From the NCBI RefSeq assembly GCF_937468385.1, contig NZ_CALBWS010000012.1, positions 51,192-115,191 of the forward strand: a stretch of 64,000 nt of DNA, in the 5' to 3' direction. A model generated the notes under the pieces. The model was not told where the DNA came from and did no database searches. It saw only the letters and a list, made by a program, of their open reading frames with translations. Position numbers and translations under genes: made by a program. Within the stretch, counting starts at the first letter, position 1; each line of letters starts with the position of its first letter. This DNA comes from Neobacillus rhizosphaerae (lineage in GTDB: Bacteria; Bacillota; Bacilli; Bacillales; Cytobacillaceae). Below are positions 25,319 through 33,716 of the stretch, in pieces.

Positions 25319-26606
25319 ATACATTCACTCCATTTTCATGAGAGTCACTTTCCTCAATTGGGAATAGCTTCTCGCCAATGGTATAGATGATTAGACACAT
25401 TGCAATAAGACCGAATGATGTCAGCCACTCCGACAGGTTTGGATAATAATTCCCAGCAGGCATCCCATCTAATTTAGGCATAATTAATGTCGGGACAACC
25501 ATATTAAAACGAACCCCAACCACCCCAATGATTGTCATAATAGAAGCGGCCAAAATCCAATTAACTGATTCCCTTGTCTTTTTAATAAACAGTATGATTA
25601 ATGGGAAAAACATCGCCAATCCCATTTGGAAAATCCAGAAGCTCCACCACCAGGCGCTTCCTGTTAAAAGCTTTATCGTTCCAAGCTCCTCATGCCCTAA
25701 GCCGTATATGCCAACAAGATATTCATACCAAACCATGATAAATTCAATTCCTAAAAATAAGGCAAGCATACTGCCCAGTGAACGAACCATCGGAACATCC
25801 AATTCTTGTCTTTTTACTTTACATTTAATAACGTAAATGGCAATCGATAATGCCGTACCGGAAACTAACGCGGATAAGATGAAAATTAGTGGGAATAACG
25901 CAGAATTTAAGAAAGGCTGTGCCTTCGCTACTGCAAAGATGGATCCAGTCCCACCATGAACACCGAAAATGGCTAGTGGAATTCCAATCATCCCCATCAC
26001 CTTAAGCCTCTTACGATCTCGAGCATGATCTGCCTCTGTGAACTCCTGCTTATTTCCCACAAGCAAACGGTATAGCTTTGCTTTAAAGTTGTCACCTTTT
26101 GCTAGTTTAATCAGATCTTTCCTCATCGAAAAATACAGCTCCGTAACTAATAACGCAATGTAGACAATATAAAAATGAATTTCCCATGACATCGTACTCA
26201 TTACGTTCCAGTAAATCACAGAGTTCATAATATGGTCTGGACGACCGATGTCGAAGAAAATAAATGTAACCGCAGTGATCATACAGACAATGGCTGATAA
26301 TAACGCCGACCTGCCAATTCTCTCAAACTTCTCCATCCCGAAGCCGTAAATGAGCGTAGATAGTAAGAAGGAACCTGCACTCATTCCAATAAAATAAATG
26401 TAAAACGCAACCCATCCACCCCATGGGACAATATTTGATAAATAAGTGGAAGACATTCCTTGTAAGAAATATCCGCTAATAATAGAGTATAAGCCAACAC
26501 AAAATAAGACGATTAAAAATGACCACCAAATTTTTTCAATCTTCCCTAACCTACTCATTTCTTGAGAGGGAAGCATTCTTTTATCGATATTTGCTTTCGT
26601 TATCAT
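25311..26606 (-). CDS. NrfD/PsrC-type quinol-oxidising membrane anchor (TtrC/SrdC-like)
   Basis: About 431 residues from the ATG at 26606, which has GGAG 8 nt upstream; the frame is open to a GTG at 26615. Eight to ten membrane helices. Family landmarks: GGWVAFYIYFIGMSAGSFLLSTL (about 63-85), RPDHIMNSVIYWNVMSTMSWEIHFYI (about 123-150) and EYLVGIYGLGHEEL. It would oxidise menaquinol and pass electrons to the Fe-S subunit. It overlaps the catalytic subunit start by 8 bp and follows the Fe-S gene by 43 bp. Confidence 0.88.
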   Translation of the reverse strand: MITKANIDKRMLPSQEMSRLGKIEKIWWSFLIVLFCVGLYSIISGYFLQGMSSTYLSNIVPWGGWVAFYIYFIGMSAGSFLLSTLIYGFGMEKFERIGRSALLSAIVCMITAVTFIFFDIGRPDHIMNSVIYWNVMSTMSWEIHFYIVYIALLVTELYFSMRKDLIKLAKGDNFKAKLYRLLVGNKQEFTEADHARDRKRLKVMGMIGIPLAIFGVHGGTGSIFAVAKAQPFLNSALFPLIFILSALVSGTALSIAIYVIKCKVKRQELDVPMVRSLGSMLALFLGIEFIMVWYEYLVGIYGLGHEELGTIKLLTGSAWWWSFWIFQMGLAMFFPLIILFIKKTRESVNWILAASIMTIIGVVGVRFNMVVPTLIMPKLDGMPAGNYYPNLSEWLTSFGLIAMCLIIYTIGEKLFPIEESDSHENGVNVYE

Positions 26607-26649
26607 GTAAACCACTCCTTTTCAGAAAGCTTTCCAAATTACAATTCCT

Positions 26650-27546
26650 TTAGCGCAAATAAACCACTCGGGGCTTTGTTCCTAATTCTTCTTTCAAATA
26701 AAAAGCTCTTGGACTTGCAGCAAGCTTGGAGACGACACTGTTCGGATCACTCATATCACCAAAGTAGCGTGCATCGCCAATACAGGTTTCAACACACGCT
26801 GGTTCTTCCCCCCGCTGCAGACGATGATAGCAGAAGCTGCATTTACGAACAGTTTCTTCAGGAATCTTACCCTTTTTCCTTTCACCCCGCTCGATCCCAT
26901 ATTCCGGACTTGTGACATCGTTATAACCCGTCATTTCCTGGTCATACCCATCACCAAAATCGTAGGACCTTGCCCCATATGGACAAGCGACCATACAATA
27001 ACGACAGCCTATGCATCGATCGTTATCAATAGCCACAATACCATTCTCAAGCTTAAAGGTTGCTCTTGTCGGACATACCTGAACACATGGCGGTTTATCA
27101 CAATGCATACAAGGTCTTGGCAGGTTCACTAATGAAATATTAGGAAAATCACCCGATAGTGTCTCGAGTACAACATTATAGGACATTCCTGGTGGTGTTC
27201 TATTTTCTGCTTTACAAGAAACCGTACATGTATCACAGCCCACACATTTTTTTAAGTCAATGACCATGCCCCATTTTGGACCTTTTTCTTTCTTCGATTT
27301 TGGTTCTTCAGGACCACTTGCATATTGATCACCGAATTCCTTGAGAAGAGAAGCGGAGTAAACTGTATGGAAATCTTCAATTTTTAATTTTCCACTTAAA
27401 ACGTTTCTCGCATCCCTAGCCATATTTATCCCAAGCTTTGTGTCATAGGGACTTTTTTCAAGCACTTTTTCTGCATCTGAGACAAAATTATTGGCTAGCA
27501 TATCATAATCTTGGGGCTCTAAACTCCCTTTCGCTTTTAGGACCAT
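26650..27546 (-). CDS. Four-cluster 4Fe-4S electron transfer subunit (TtrB/SrdB-like)
   Basis: A 298-residue protein with a 90-residue N-terminal extension of unknown role and then a ferredoxin module: CVGCDTCTVSCKAEN (about residue 101), CMHCDKPPCVQVCPTRAT (about 146), CIGCRYCMVACPYGA (about 180) and CSFCYHRLQRGEEPACVETC (about 240). This is the four-cluster pattern of DmsB/PsrB/TtrB. It links the NrfD anchor to the catalytic subunit. No signal peptide is visible, so it would be co-exported with the Tat-tagged subunit. RBS GGAGGG before ATG; 16 bp after tatA. Confidence 0.92.
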   Translation of the reverse strand: MVLKAKGSLEPQDYDMLANNFVSDAEKVLEKSPYDTKLGINMARDARNVLSGKLKIEDFHTVYSASLLKEFGDQYASGPEEPKSKKEKGPKWGMVIDLKKCVGCDTCTVSCKAENRTPPGMSYNVVLETLSGDFPNISLVNLPRPCMHCDKPPCVQVCPTRATFKLENGIVAIDNDRCIGCRYCMVACPYGARSYDFGDGYDQEMTGYNDVTSPEYGIERGERKKGKIPEETVRKCSFCYHRLQRGEEPACVETCIGDARYFGDMSDPNSVVSKLAASPRAFYLKEELGTKPRVVYLR

Positions 27547-27562
27547 GATGAAAAACTCCCTC

Positions 27563-27769
27563 CTATTTTGATAATGTTTCTTTCACTTCTTTAATCTCAT
27601 TTTTTACATCATCTGTTACATCGTTTGTCAGCTCACGCGCTGACTTTTTAAATTCCTTCAATGTCTGACCTACAGCTCTCCCAACTTCCGGAAGCTTCCT
27701 CGGTCCAAAGATAATAAGTGCTAACACAAGGATTAATATTAGGCCTGGAACTCCAATATTAGAAAACAT
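27563..27769 (-). CDS. tatA: Twin-arginine translocase subunit TatA
   Basis: A 68-residue TatA/E protein: one N-terminal membrane helix ([20 protein letters not shown], with the conserved FGPRKLP hinge) and an amphipathic helix [18 protein letters not shown], followed by a charged tail. It forms the protein-conducting part of the Tat pore. It is the first gene of the molybdoenzyme operon and so is probably a dedicated exporter for the Tat-tagged catalytic subunit; no tatC is in the window. GGAAG precedes the ATG. Confidence 0.93.
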   Translation of the reverse strand: MFSNIGVPGLILILVLALIIFGPRKLPEVGRAVGQTLKEFKKSARELTNDVTDDVKNEIKEVKETLSK

Positions 27770-27808
27770 TTTGCCACTTCCTCTATAAGTATTTTCTACT
27801 CTTTAACC

Positions 27809-27826
27809 ATGCAATTATTGTGCCAA
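27809..27826 (-). promoter_or_regulatory. Sigma-54 (-24/-12) promoter of the tatA-molybdoenzyme operon
   Basis: The minus strand reads TTGGCACAATAATTGCAT, with perfect TGGCAC and TTGC elements and exact spacing (10 nt between GG and GC). It lies 40 bp before the tatA ATG, so the leader would be about 30 nt. A dyad ATTGAT-AGCTCA-ATCAAT at 27869-27886 lies about 45 bp further upstream and could bind the activator. Confidence 0.85.
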
Positions 27827-27911
27827 AAAATCACTTACACTTATTTTGCTAAAAAAAACTTTTAAACTATTGATAGCTCAATCAATTTGGATGTTCGTCT
27901 TACTAAAAAAT

Positions 27912-27950
27912 AAAAAGCAGCAAAAGGATGTTATCCCTTCACTGCTTTTT
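27912..27950. terminator. Bidirectional terminator after the histidine kinase gene
   Basis: AAAAAGCAG and CTGCTTTTT enclose a second inner stem (AAGGAT/ATCCCTT). A and T tracts on both sides. It separates the kinase gene from the sigma-54 promoter of the tatA operon. Confidence 0.8.
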
Positions 27951-28023
27951 CACCCTGCCAAAATGTCGTAGCTATGACGTATTGACAGGGATGATCTTAT
28001 CTTAGTCCCTTTCATTCTCTCAC

Positions 28024-30138
28024 TTAGGATTCTTTCTCTGAAAGATTATACGGCTTTTCCTCTCTGACCCGTTTTTCTGCCGGTATGCTGACTTGTACCG
28101 TTGTTCCGGATCCTTCATTGCTTTCCACATGAATGGATCCGCCAAATTCCTCCACAATCCCATAGCATACAGATAGTCCTAAGCCAGTGCCTTTTCCGAC
28201 AGGCTTAGTTGTATAAAAAGGATCGAATAGTCTTGGTAAAGCCTTTTTAGGAATTCCGCAGCCATTATCGCTCACACTGAACATAACCGAATCCTTATCC
28301 TTTTTTGCTGAGATGTTTATTTTCCCTTCGTTTTCTACAGCATCAATCGCATTATTAATAAGATTCACAAGCACCTGCATGAGCTTTAAGCTGTCTCCAA
28401 TAAGAATTGGCAGCTCTTCTTCTATGGAAGCTAAAAAAATAATTCCTTTCTTTTTTAATAAATGTTCTACAAGACCAATGCTACTTTGAATGGTTTCTTT
28501 TATATTAATTTGCGATAATGTCCAATTGGATTTCCTTGAAAAGTTTAATAGATTTCCTGTTATTCTTTTGCAGCGCTCTGTATTTTCTTTTATTTTGCTT
28601 AAATAATAAGCCATTTCCACTTCGTCCAAATCTTTATCATTCTGTTCCAGTCGATCGATTAAATCCTCTGCATACACATTGATCGTTGCAAGTGGATTAT
28701 TCACCTCATGGGCAAAGCCCGATGCCATTAAACCGAGTGCACTAAGCTTATCTGTTTGAATAATTTTTTCTTCCATTTCCTTTTGCTCGGTAATATCTTC
28801 AATCATAACCAGATATTCGCCTTCTCCTTCAATCGCATGATTAAGTGGGAACACCCTGTGCCTGAAGAGCCTTTCTACATTTTGCTTATTTTTCATCCTC
28901 ATGATCATATCAGCACTGCCTGTAAGGCCTGGACATGTAATTGGACAATTTTCACAAGGCTGGCTTGTTCCACCAATAAGCGTGTAGCACGGCAATTCGA
29001 CTTCTTCGTTATTAAACCAATTTTCGAGCACCGGATTCATCCACGTCACTTTATAATCCTTTGTGACGAGTGCCAGTCCGGCACCAATGCCATTTACGAT
29101 AACATTCAACTGCTCTTTCTCCTGCTTCAGACGCTGGGTTTTTTCCTGGAGCTTTTCACTCATTTCATTAAACGATTGTGACAGTTTGCCGAATTCATCA
29201 TCTCTGTTCAATTTTATTGGGGCAGCCTGGCACCCCGCCTTCAAGTTTTTCATCCCCTTATCAAGGAGAACAATAGGTGCTGTAAAATAAAAGCCTGCAT
29301 AAATGCTAATTATGCTGACAATCAACGTGACGATCGCCACAACCATTAGCCCGTTTCGGACCATTTCATTAATGGGTGCATACGCGGTAGATTTTGACTG
29401 CTCCATCACCATTGTCCACCCTAAATCCTTTATTTCAGTCCTTACACCCAGCACATCGCGGTTATCATCCACAAGCTTATTTTGATGGAGTTTGCTGTTG
29501 TCCTGATGGGCAATCACCTTCCCATTTCGGTCCAATAAATACAAGTAGGAAAAATGATCTTGTCTTAAAGAAGAAATCTTTCCAATAATCTTTTGTAGCT
29601 GGATTGTAGCACCGACTGCTTTTCTTTTGCCATTTTCCATATAGGGTATGGCAAGCTTCATAACCGGCTGGCCAAACTGATTAAATTCGACTTTCCCATA
29701 TATGCGCTCCTTTAATTGAAAAGCAGACCACATTTCTTCCGAAAACCATTGTTCATTTTCATCGGGTATGTTTAAACGATAACGGGATACCCTTTGTTCA
29801 ACGTACCCCTTCTCGTTTGTGATTACAGCTTCCTCTATTGATTCATTTTGTTGAAGCAGTTCATAAAAAACACCTTTTTCTTTGTCCTGTTCCGTTAATG
29901 CCGCAAACATTTGAACCCGCTGAAACATCTGATTGAATTCAAGTTCAATTTCACCTGATAAGTTATCCAGCATTAATTCCTGTTTATCAAGAATCCTTTC
30001 TTTAAGATCCATTTTCACATGGTAATAGTAATAAGAGCTGATTAACAAAAGCGGCAACGTTGACATAATGAGACCAAAAACCAGCACCTTAATCCGAATT
30101 GGCTGAGCGTGAAGCCTTTGAATGATCTTATTAAACAT
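28024..30138 (-). CDS. Membrane histidine kinase with dCache, HAMP, PAS and NtrB-type transmitter
   Basis: A 704-residue sensor kinase. Helix 1 about residues 17-38; extracellular dCache-like domain about 40-275; helix 2 about 280-300; HAMP about 300-350; PAS about 350-460 with a Cys-rich loop (CYTLIGGTSQPCENCPITCP); HisKA with phospho-His in GFAHEVNNPLATI (about 479); HATPase_c with DNGCGIP and GKGTGLGLSVCYG. The HEVNNP motif groups it with NtrB-like kinases whose partners are often sigma-54 activators. No response regulator gene is adjacent. It overlaps the upstream binding-protein gene by 1 bp and likely senses a ligand for the molybdoenzyme operon. Confidence 0.9.
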   Translation of the reverse strand: MFNKIIQRLHAQPIRIKVLVFGLIMSTLPLLLISSYYYYHVKMDLKERILDKQELMLDNLSGEIELEFNQMFQRVQMFAALTEQDKEKGVFYELLQQNESIEEAVITNEKGYVEQRVSRYRLNIPDENEQWFSEEMWSAFQLKERIYGKVEFNQFGQPVMKLAIPYMENGKRKAVGATIQLQKIIGKISSLRQDHFSYLYLLDRNGKVIAHQDNSKLHQNKLVDDNRDVLGVRTEIKDLGWTMVMEQSKSTAYAPINEMVRNGLMVVAIVTLIVSIISIYAGFYFTAPIVLLDKGMKNLKAGCQAAPIKLNRDDEFGKLSQSFNEMSEKLQEKTQRLKQEKEQLNVIVNGIGAGLALVTKDYKVTWMNPVLENWFNNEEVELPCYTLIGGTSQPCENCPITCPGLTGSADMIMRMKNKQNVERLFRHRVFPLNHAIEGEGEYLVMIEDITEQKEMEEKIIQTDKLSALGLMASGFAHEVNNPLATINVYAEDLIDRLEQNDKDLDEVEMAYYLSKIKENTERCKRITGNLLNFSRKSNWTLSQINIKETIQSSIGLVEHLLKKKGIIFLASIEEELPILIGDSLKLMQVLVNLINNAIDAVENEGKINISAKKDKDSVMFSVSDNGCGIPKKALPRLFDPFYTTKPVGKGTGLGLSVCYGIVEEFGGSIHVESNEGSGTTVQVSIPAEKRVREEKPYNLSEKES

Positions 30139-31136
30139 TAAGGGCTCACCTCCCCTTCCTCAGAGATAATAAAATCAGGGATATGTATGAGATTTTTATT
30201 AAGTTCTATTCCAAGCTCATTTTTCACGTCCTGATTGACAATAAAGCGGAATCTGTCGGGAAGTTCCACTGGAATTTCCGCAGGTGAATTACCTTGAATG
30301 ATTAAGCTGACAAACCTTGCAGCCTGATAGCCTTGATCGAAGAAGCTAGCACCATAGCTAGCAAGAACCCCCGCTTCCTGCTCATAAATCCCCATAGCCG
30401 GAACTTTATTATCTCTAGAGAATTGTGCCATCTCCTTTGTCAGACTTTCCATCCTAAAACCAGGCAAGATTAATAATGCATCATTTTTCTGCAAGCTCCC
30501 TTTTAGCTTGCTTTTAAAAGAAGGATCGCTCACATTACACGGTAGTATTTTAAGAGAGAGCTTTTCAGCAGCCTGCTTCGTATTCTCCAAGCTCAGCTTA
30601 CTTACTTCAATATTTTCGTCATAAAGAATATGAAATCTTTGAATGGAAGGCACTAAATCATGAAAAAGCTCCAATCTTTTTCCTGATAGGTTCGTATGGT
30701 AATTATTAATACCAGTAAACAGCCCGCCTGGTAAACGATAATCCTTTATAATTCCTATTTCCTTCGGAGCAGCTACTCCTGCAAAAACAACAGGAATTTT
30801 AATATGTTGCTGCTCCATTTTTTCCTTGATCTTTAATGTTTCTATACCTCCTAGAGTGACAATCAGAGCTGGTTTCCCCTTAATCAATTCATTTATTTTG
30901 GTATCGAGTACCTCCTCATCATCATGTGCACTCTTTACCACATACTTTACATCACCCTCATGATATCCTAGCTCCTGCATCCCTTTTTTCAAACCAGTAA
31001 GCTTTTCATGCCGGCCATCTCCAATCATAACCACGCCTATCTTTACTGGAGTCTTGTTATCATTGCTTATAAACGTTAAAAAAATTATCGAAACCGTTAA
31101 AATTGTAACGAGGAATAAATAAAGTTTTGTTTTCAT
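30138..31136 (-). CDS. ABC-type substrate-binding protein (ABC_sub_bind family), probable sensor partner
   Basis: A 332-residue protein with one N-terminal hydrophobic segment (LYLFLVTILTVSIIFLTF, no lipobox), then a two-lobed domain starting VKIGVVMIGDGRHEKLTGLKKGMQELGY, the pattern of the ABC_sub_bind/TrpX family. No permease or ATPase gene is near. Its stop overlaps the start of the histidine kinase, so it probably binds a ligand outside the membrane and reports to the kinase, as TtrS-type receptors do with their periplasmic part. The ligand may be the electron acceptor of the nearby reductase (inference). Confidence 0.82.
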   Translation of the reverse strand: MKTKLYLFLVTILTVSIIFLTFISNDNKTPVKIGVVMIGDGRHEKLTGLKKGMQELGYHEGDVKYVVKSAHDDEEVLDTKINELIKGKPALIVTLGGIETLKIKEKMEQQHIKIPVVFAGVAAPKEIGIIKDYRLPGGLFTGINNYHTNLSGKRLELFHDLVPSIQRFHILYDENIEVSKLSLENTKQAAEKLSLKILPCNVSDPSFKSKLKGSLQKNDALLILPGFRMESLTKEMAQFSRDNKVPAMGIYEQEAGVLASYGASFFDQGYQAARFVSLIIQGNSPAEIPVELPDRFRFIVNQDVKNELGIELNKNLIHIPDFIISEEGEVSP

Positions 31137-31217
31137 AGCAGACTCCCCACCTTTTTCTTTTTCAAATCTATTATAGGGGACTAAACAATGTTATTACATT
31201 TGAAAAAAGGAGAATCT

Positions 31218-31313
31218 ATGAAACTTATGGTTTCTCAGGCTATCGAAAAACCTTCGACAGTCTTTATTTTCTGTGGAAAAGGGGCGGAGCGCCGCAAAAA
31301 TGAATCACTTTAA
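31218..31313 (+). CDS. Short frame with strong RBS running into the repeat (uncertain)
   Basis: ATG at 31218 has AAAAGGAG 6 nt upstream. The 31-codon frame starts MKLMVSQAIEKPSTV and takes its second half from the left end of the repeat at 31268. A hairpin TCGAA/TTCGA lies inside it. It may be the 5' end of a gene cut off by the insertion of the repeat, or not a gene at all. Confidence 0.25.
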   Translation: MKLMVSQAIEKPSTVFIFCGKGAERRKNESL

Positions 31314-31459
31314 CCAGTTAAAGTGAAATACCCATTTCACTAGACGAAAGATGTGAAGTCTAGCTCTGCTCTCACCGCCTTTATTAGGTGACTACGGCTT
31401 GTTCTCTAAATTTATTTCCATGGTAAGGTTGGGAGGTGAGGCTCATGATAGTTCTTTAT
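31268..31459. repeat. About 190-bp structured repeat, copy 2
   Basis: Almost identical to 5060-5250 and in the same orientation. Here the second hairpin (CACTTTAAC-CA-GTTAAAGTG) is perfect. The other stems (GGCG/CGCC, TGAAAT/ATTTCA, CTAGAC/GTCTAG, TCACC/GGTGA) are unchanged. Outside the repeat the two flanks differ completely, which fixes the ends to a few bases. With the inverted repeat at 31513-31576 it fills most of the 496-bp gap 31137-31632. Confidence 0.8.
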
Positions 31460-31512
31460 GTCACTTTAACATTTCACTGCGTTAATTTGTTATAGTATTA
31501 TTCATGCAACAT

Positions 31513-31576
31513 GTCTGTTGATTTGCGCTCCAGGCGCTTCGCTTTCCGCGAGTGCCCGGAGCGCAAATCAATAGAC
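31513..31576. repeat. REP-like long inverted repeat
   Basis: GTCTGTTGATTTGCGCTCC (31513-31531) pairs with GGAGCGCAAATCAATAGAC (31558-31576) with one wobble, around a GC-rich loop containing GGCGCTTCGCTTTCCGCG. This type of palindrome is a known dispersed element in Bacillaceae intergenic regions. It lies between the structured repeat and the hydrolase gene. Confidence 0.65.
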
Positions 31577-31632
31577 CAGTTAGCAGGGCCCATCCATTAT
31601 TAAAAAAATTGCCGAGAAAAACTGGACTTGGA

Positions 31633-32457
31633 TCACGTCCTTTTGGTGTATTCTCGGCGAATGATAGCGATATTTTCCCCATGGCAATGGTTTGTAAACT
31701 TTGATGGAAACGGCATTTCCTTTTCCAATGCAGTCAGTGCCTCTGGATCTTCTTTTATAACAGCAGCAATTAGTCGTTCAAGATAATCTTGCGACAATTG
31801 AATTCTGCGCTTGATCTCCACCTGACTTGTCGATGTTTGCCCATGACCTGGAACTAATACCGAAACCGCATGCGTATCGAGAATTCGTTCTGTTTTTCGA
31901 AGTGTATCCAAATATGCCTTAGCACTGTCGTAGACAAACGGCAGTTCAAAATCGGATAGATAATCCCCAGCAATCCATACCCCAAGCGGTTCAATGATTG
32001 TAAATAATCCATCATGAGTATGTCCCGGCGATAGGTAGAAGGTAATCGTTGTTTCTCCAAGCACAAGCTGCTGCCCGTCTTCTTTTATAACAAGATCCAC
32101 TTCCGGAAAGGCAATCGAATAGGGACAATGAATATAATAATCATTGTAAAACTGATGAATCATCTCAACTTTTCCCACTTTATTTGTATGCTCCTGCAGT
32201 CCCTTGCTTCCGATGACCTTCGCACCTGGGAAGGCATGATAGCCGATGATATGGTCGAAATCTCCGTGGGTAAACAGAAGATACAGCTGCTTTTCCCCTT
32301 GTATCCGGGCTACATGCTGCTCTATTTCCTCTATTTCATGTGGAAGCCAGTTTGGGTCGACAACGAGAACGAAATCCTTTGTATTTACTACAGTACATGT
32401 AGTCTGATATAGTGCACTCTGAAACACGGTTAGGTACTCATTTTGAAATTGGATCAT
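31633..32457 (-). CDS. Metallo-beta-lactamase fold hydrolase
   Basis: A 274-residue MBL-fold protein. The metal motif is FTHGDFDHIIGYHAF (about residues 58-72; H-x-D-x-D-H variant), followed by a histidine in LSPGHTHDGLF (about 143), Asp in IAGDYLSDFELPF (about 159) and the last His in LVPGHGQTS (about 206). It probably hydrolyses a thioester or lactone-like substrate, but the family is too broad for more. It follows the quinone oxidoreductase gene by 15 bp and is likely co-transcribed. Confidence 0.88.
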   Translation of the reverse strand: MIQFQNEYLTVFQSALYQTTCTVVNTKDFVLVVDPNWLPHEIEEIEQHVARIQGEKQLYLLFTHGDFDHIIGYHAFPGAKVIGSKGLQEHTNKVGKVEMIHQFYNDYYIHCPYSIAFPEVDLVIKEDGQQLVLGETTITFYLSPGHTHDGLFTIIEPLGVWIAGDYLSDFELPFVYDSAKAYLDTLRKTERILDTHAVSVLVPGHGQTSTSQVEIKRRIQLSQDYLERLIAAVIKEDPEALTALEKEMPFPSKFTNHCHGENIAIIRREYTKRT

Positions 32458-32472
32458 AGCTTCTCCTTTTCT

Positions 32473-33444
32473 CTAAGGAATTAATAAAATTTTGCCTGTG
32501 CTCTTGCGGCTTTCGAGATATTGGTGTGCTTTTTGGCCATCGCGTAGCGCAAATTTCGCCTGCTCAGATACCTTTACTTTTCCCTCTTCCATCCATCGGA
32601 ACAGCTCATTTGAGCGTGCTACTCGTTCCTCGCGGGAAGTAAGCACATTCCATAGATCTCCTCCAGTCAGGGTTTTTGACGTATCCATTAACATTCTTGG
32701 GTCAACAGGAGCTGGGTCTCCCCCTGCCATTCCGTAAAATACAACCGTTCCACCGACACGTGTGGCAGCAAAGCTGTCTTGAAGTGTCGAGCCTACTGAT
32801 TCATAAACCACATCAGCACCTTTGCCGTTCGTCTCCTCGAGCACTTGTCTCTTCCAATCATCCGTGTACAAGAAAACGTTAGCTGCTCCTGCTCTTTTCG
32901 CTGCGGCGGCTTTTTCCTTGGAAGAAGTTAAGCCAATCGCCTTGCCGCCGAGCAAATTTACCATTTGTACGAGGAGCTGCCCGACACCACCAGCCGCCGC
33001 ATGAACAAGAACAACATCATTCAGTTTCACTGCATAACTATCCCGGGTTAAATAATGTGCGGTCAACCCTTGCAGCAATACGGACGCAGCATCAGCAAAT
33101 GAAATGGTTTCCGGAATAGGTATTGCTTTTTCAAATGGAACAGCAACTAACTCAGCATTTGCATACGGTACATCAGCAAATGCAATCCGGTCGCCAACAT
33201 TGATACCTTGGATGTTGACTCCCGTCTTTTCTACAACTCCTGCCCCTTCGTACCCTAAAATATATGGGGGATTTCCCGCAAGATGATAGTTTCCTTTTCT
33301 TCTATAAATATCAGCAAAGTTCAAGCCAATTACTTTCATTCTAACTAGTATTTCACCTGGACCGATAACAGGAGTTGCGATTTCCGTATACTCCAGTACT
33401 TCCGGCCCTCCGAATGTATTGAACACAAGAGCTTTCAAATGCAT
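32473..33444 (-). CDS. Zinc-free quinone oxidoreductase (MDR family)
   Basis: A 323-residue medium-chain reductase of the NADPH:quinone oxidoreductase group. N-terminal GroES-like part: FNTFGGPEVLEYTEI, VIGLNFADIYRRKG, PYILGYEGAGVVEKTG. NADPH site HAAAGGVGQLLVQMVNLLGG (about residues 148-167) with the usual AAxGGVG motif. The structural and catalytic zinc ligands of alcohol dehydrogenases are absent, as expected for the group. It would reduce quinones or enones one or two electrons at a time. First gene of a pair with the MBL hydrolase. Confidence 0.9.
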   Translation of the reverse strand: MHLKALVFNTFGGPEVLEYTEIATPVIGPGEILVRMKVIGLNFADIYRRKGNYHLAGNPPYILGYEGAGVVEKTGVNIQGINVGDRIAFADVPYANAELVAVPFEKAIPIPETISFADAASVLLQGLTAHYLTRDSYAVKLNDVVLVHAAAGGVGQLLVQMVNLLGGKAIGLTSSKEKAAAAKRAGAANVFLYTDDWKRQVLEETNGKGADVVYESVGSTLQDSFAATRVGGTVVFYGMAGGDPAPVDPRMLMDTSKTLTGGDLWNVLTSREERVARSNELFRWMEEGKVKVSEQAKFALRDGQKAHQYLESRKSTGKILLIP

Positions 33445-33716
33445 AACCTCATTCTATATTCATTTTTGCAATACGCTTTTATTAAATATGATTGGGAAAA
33501 AGAAAGCAAATTACTGCTTCTATCAAAGTGAAATTGAATGGAAAAAGGTGCCTGACACAATTAGCACCAAACAAAAACATGACAACCCCCCCTGAGAAAC
33601 CATATATTTCTATTATGTTGTCGTTTTGATATAATGATAGTAACCCTTCTTCATTCCCAATAACAGTCCCCACGATAAAAGGATTATTCTTTATCAAAAC
33701 TAAAAGGAGGCTCTAT

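Noticed and set aside
27816..27834. FNR/Crp-like site before the tatA operon (TGTG...TCAC)
   Set aside because: The two halves are one base off the required spacing, and the same bases are explained perfectly by the sigma-54 promoter on the minus strand.
28756..29290. Long plus-strand frames antisense to the histidine kinase
   Set aside because: They lie opposite a clear kinase coding sequence, have no ribosome binding site and no recognisable domain.
31482..31682. Minus-strand frame through the REP-like palindrome
   Set aside because: It reads through the inverted repeat and into the hydrolase gene end in another frame; no start signal or protein-like pattern.
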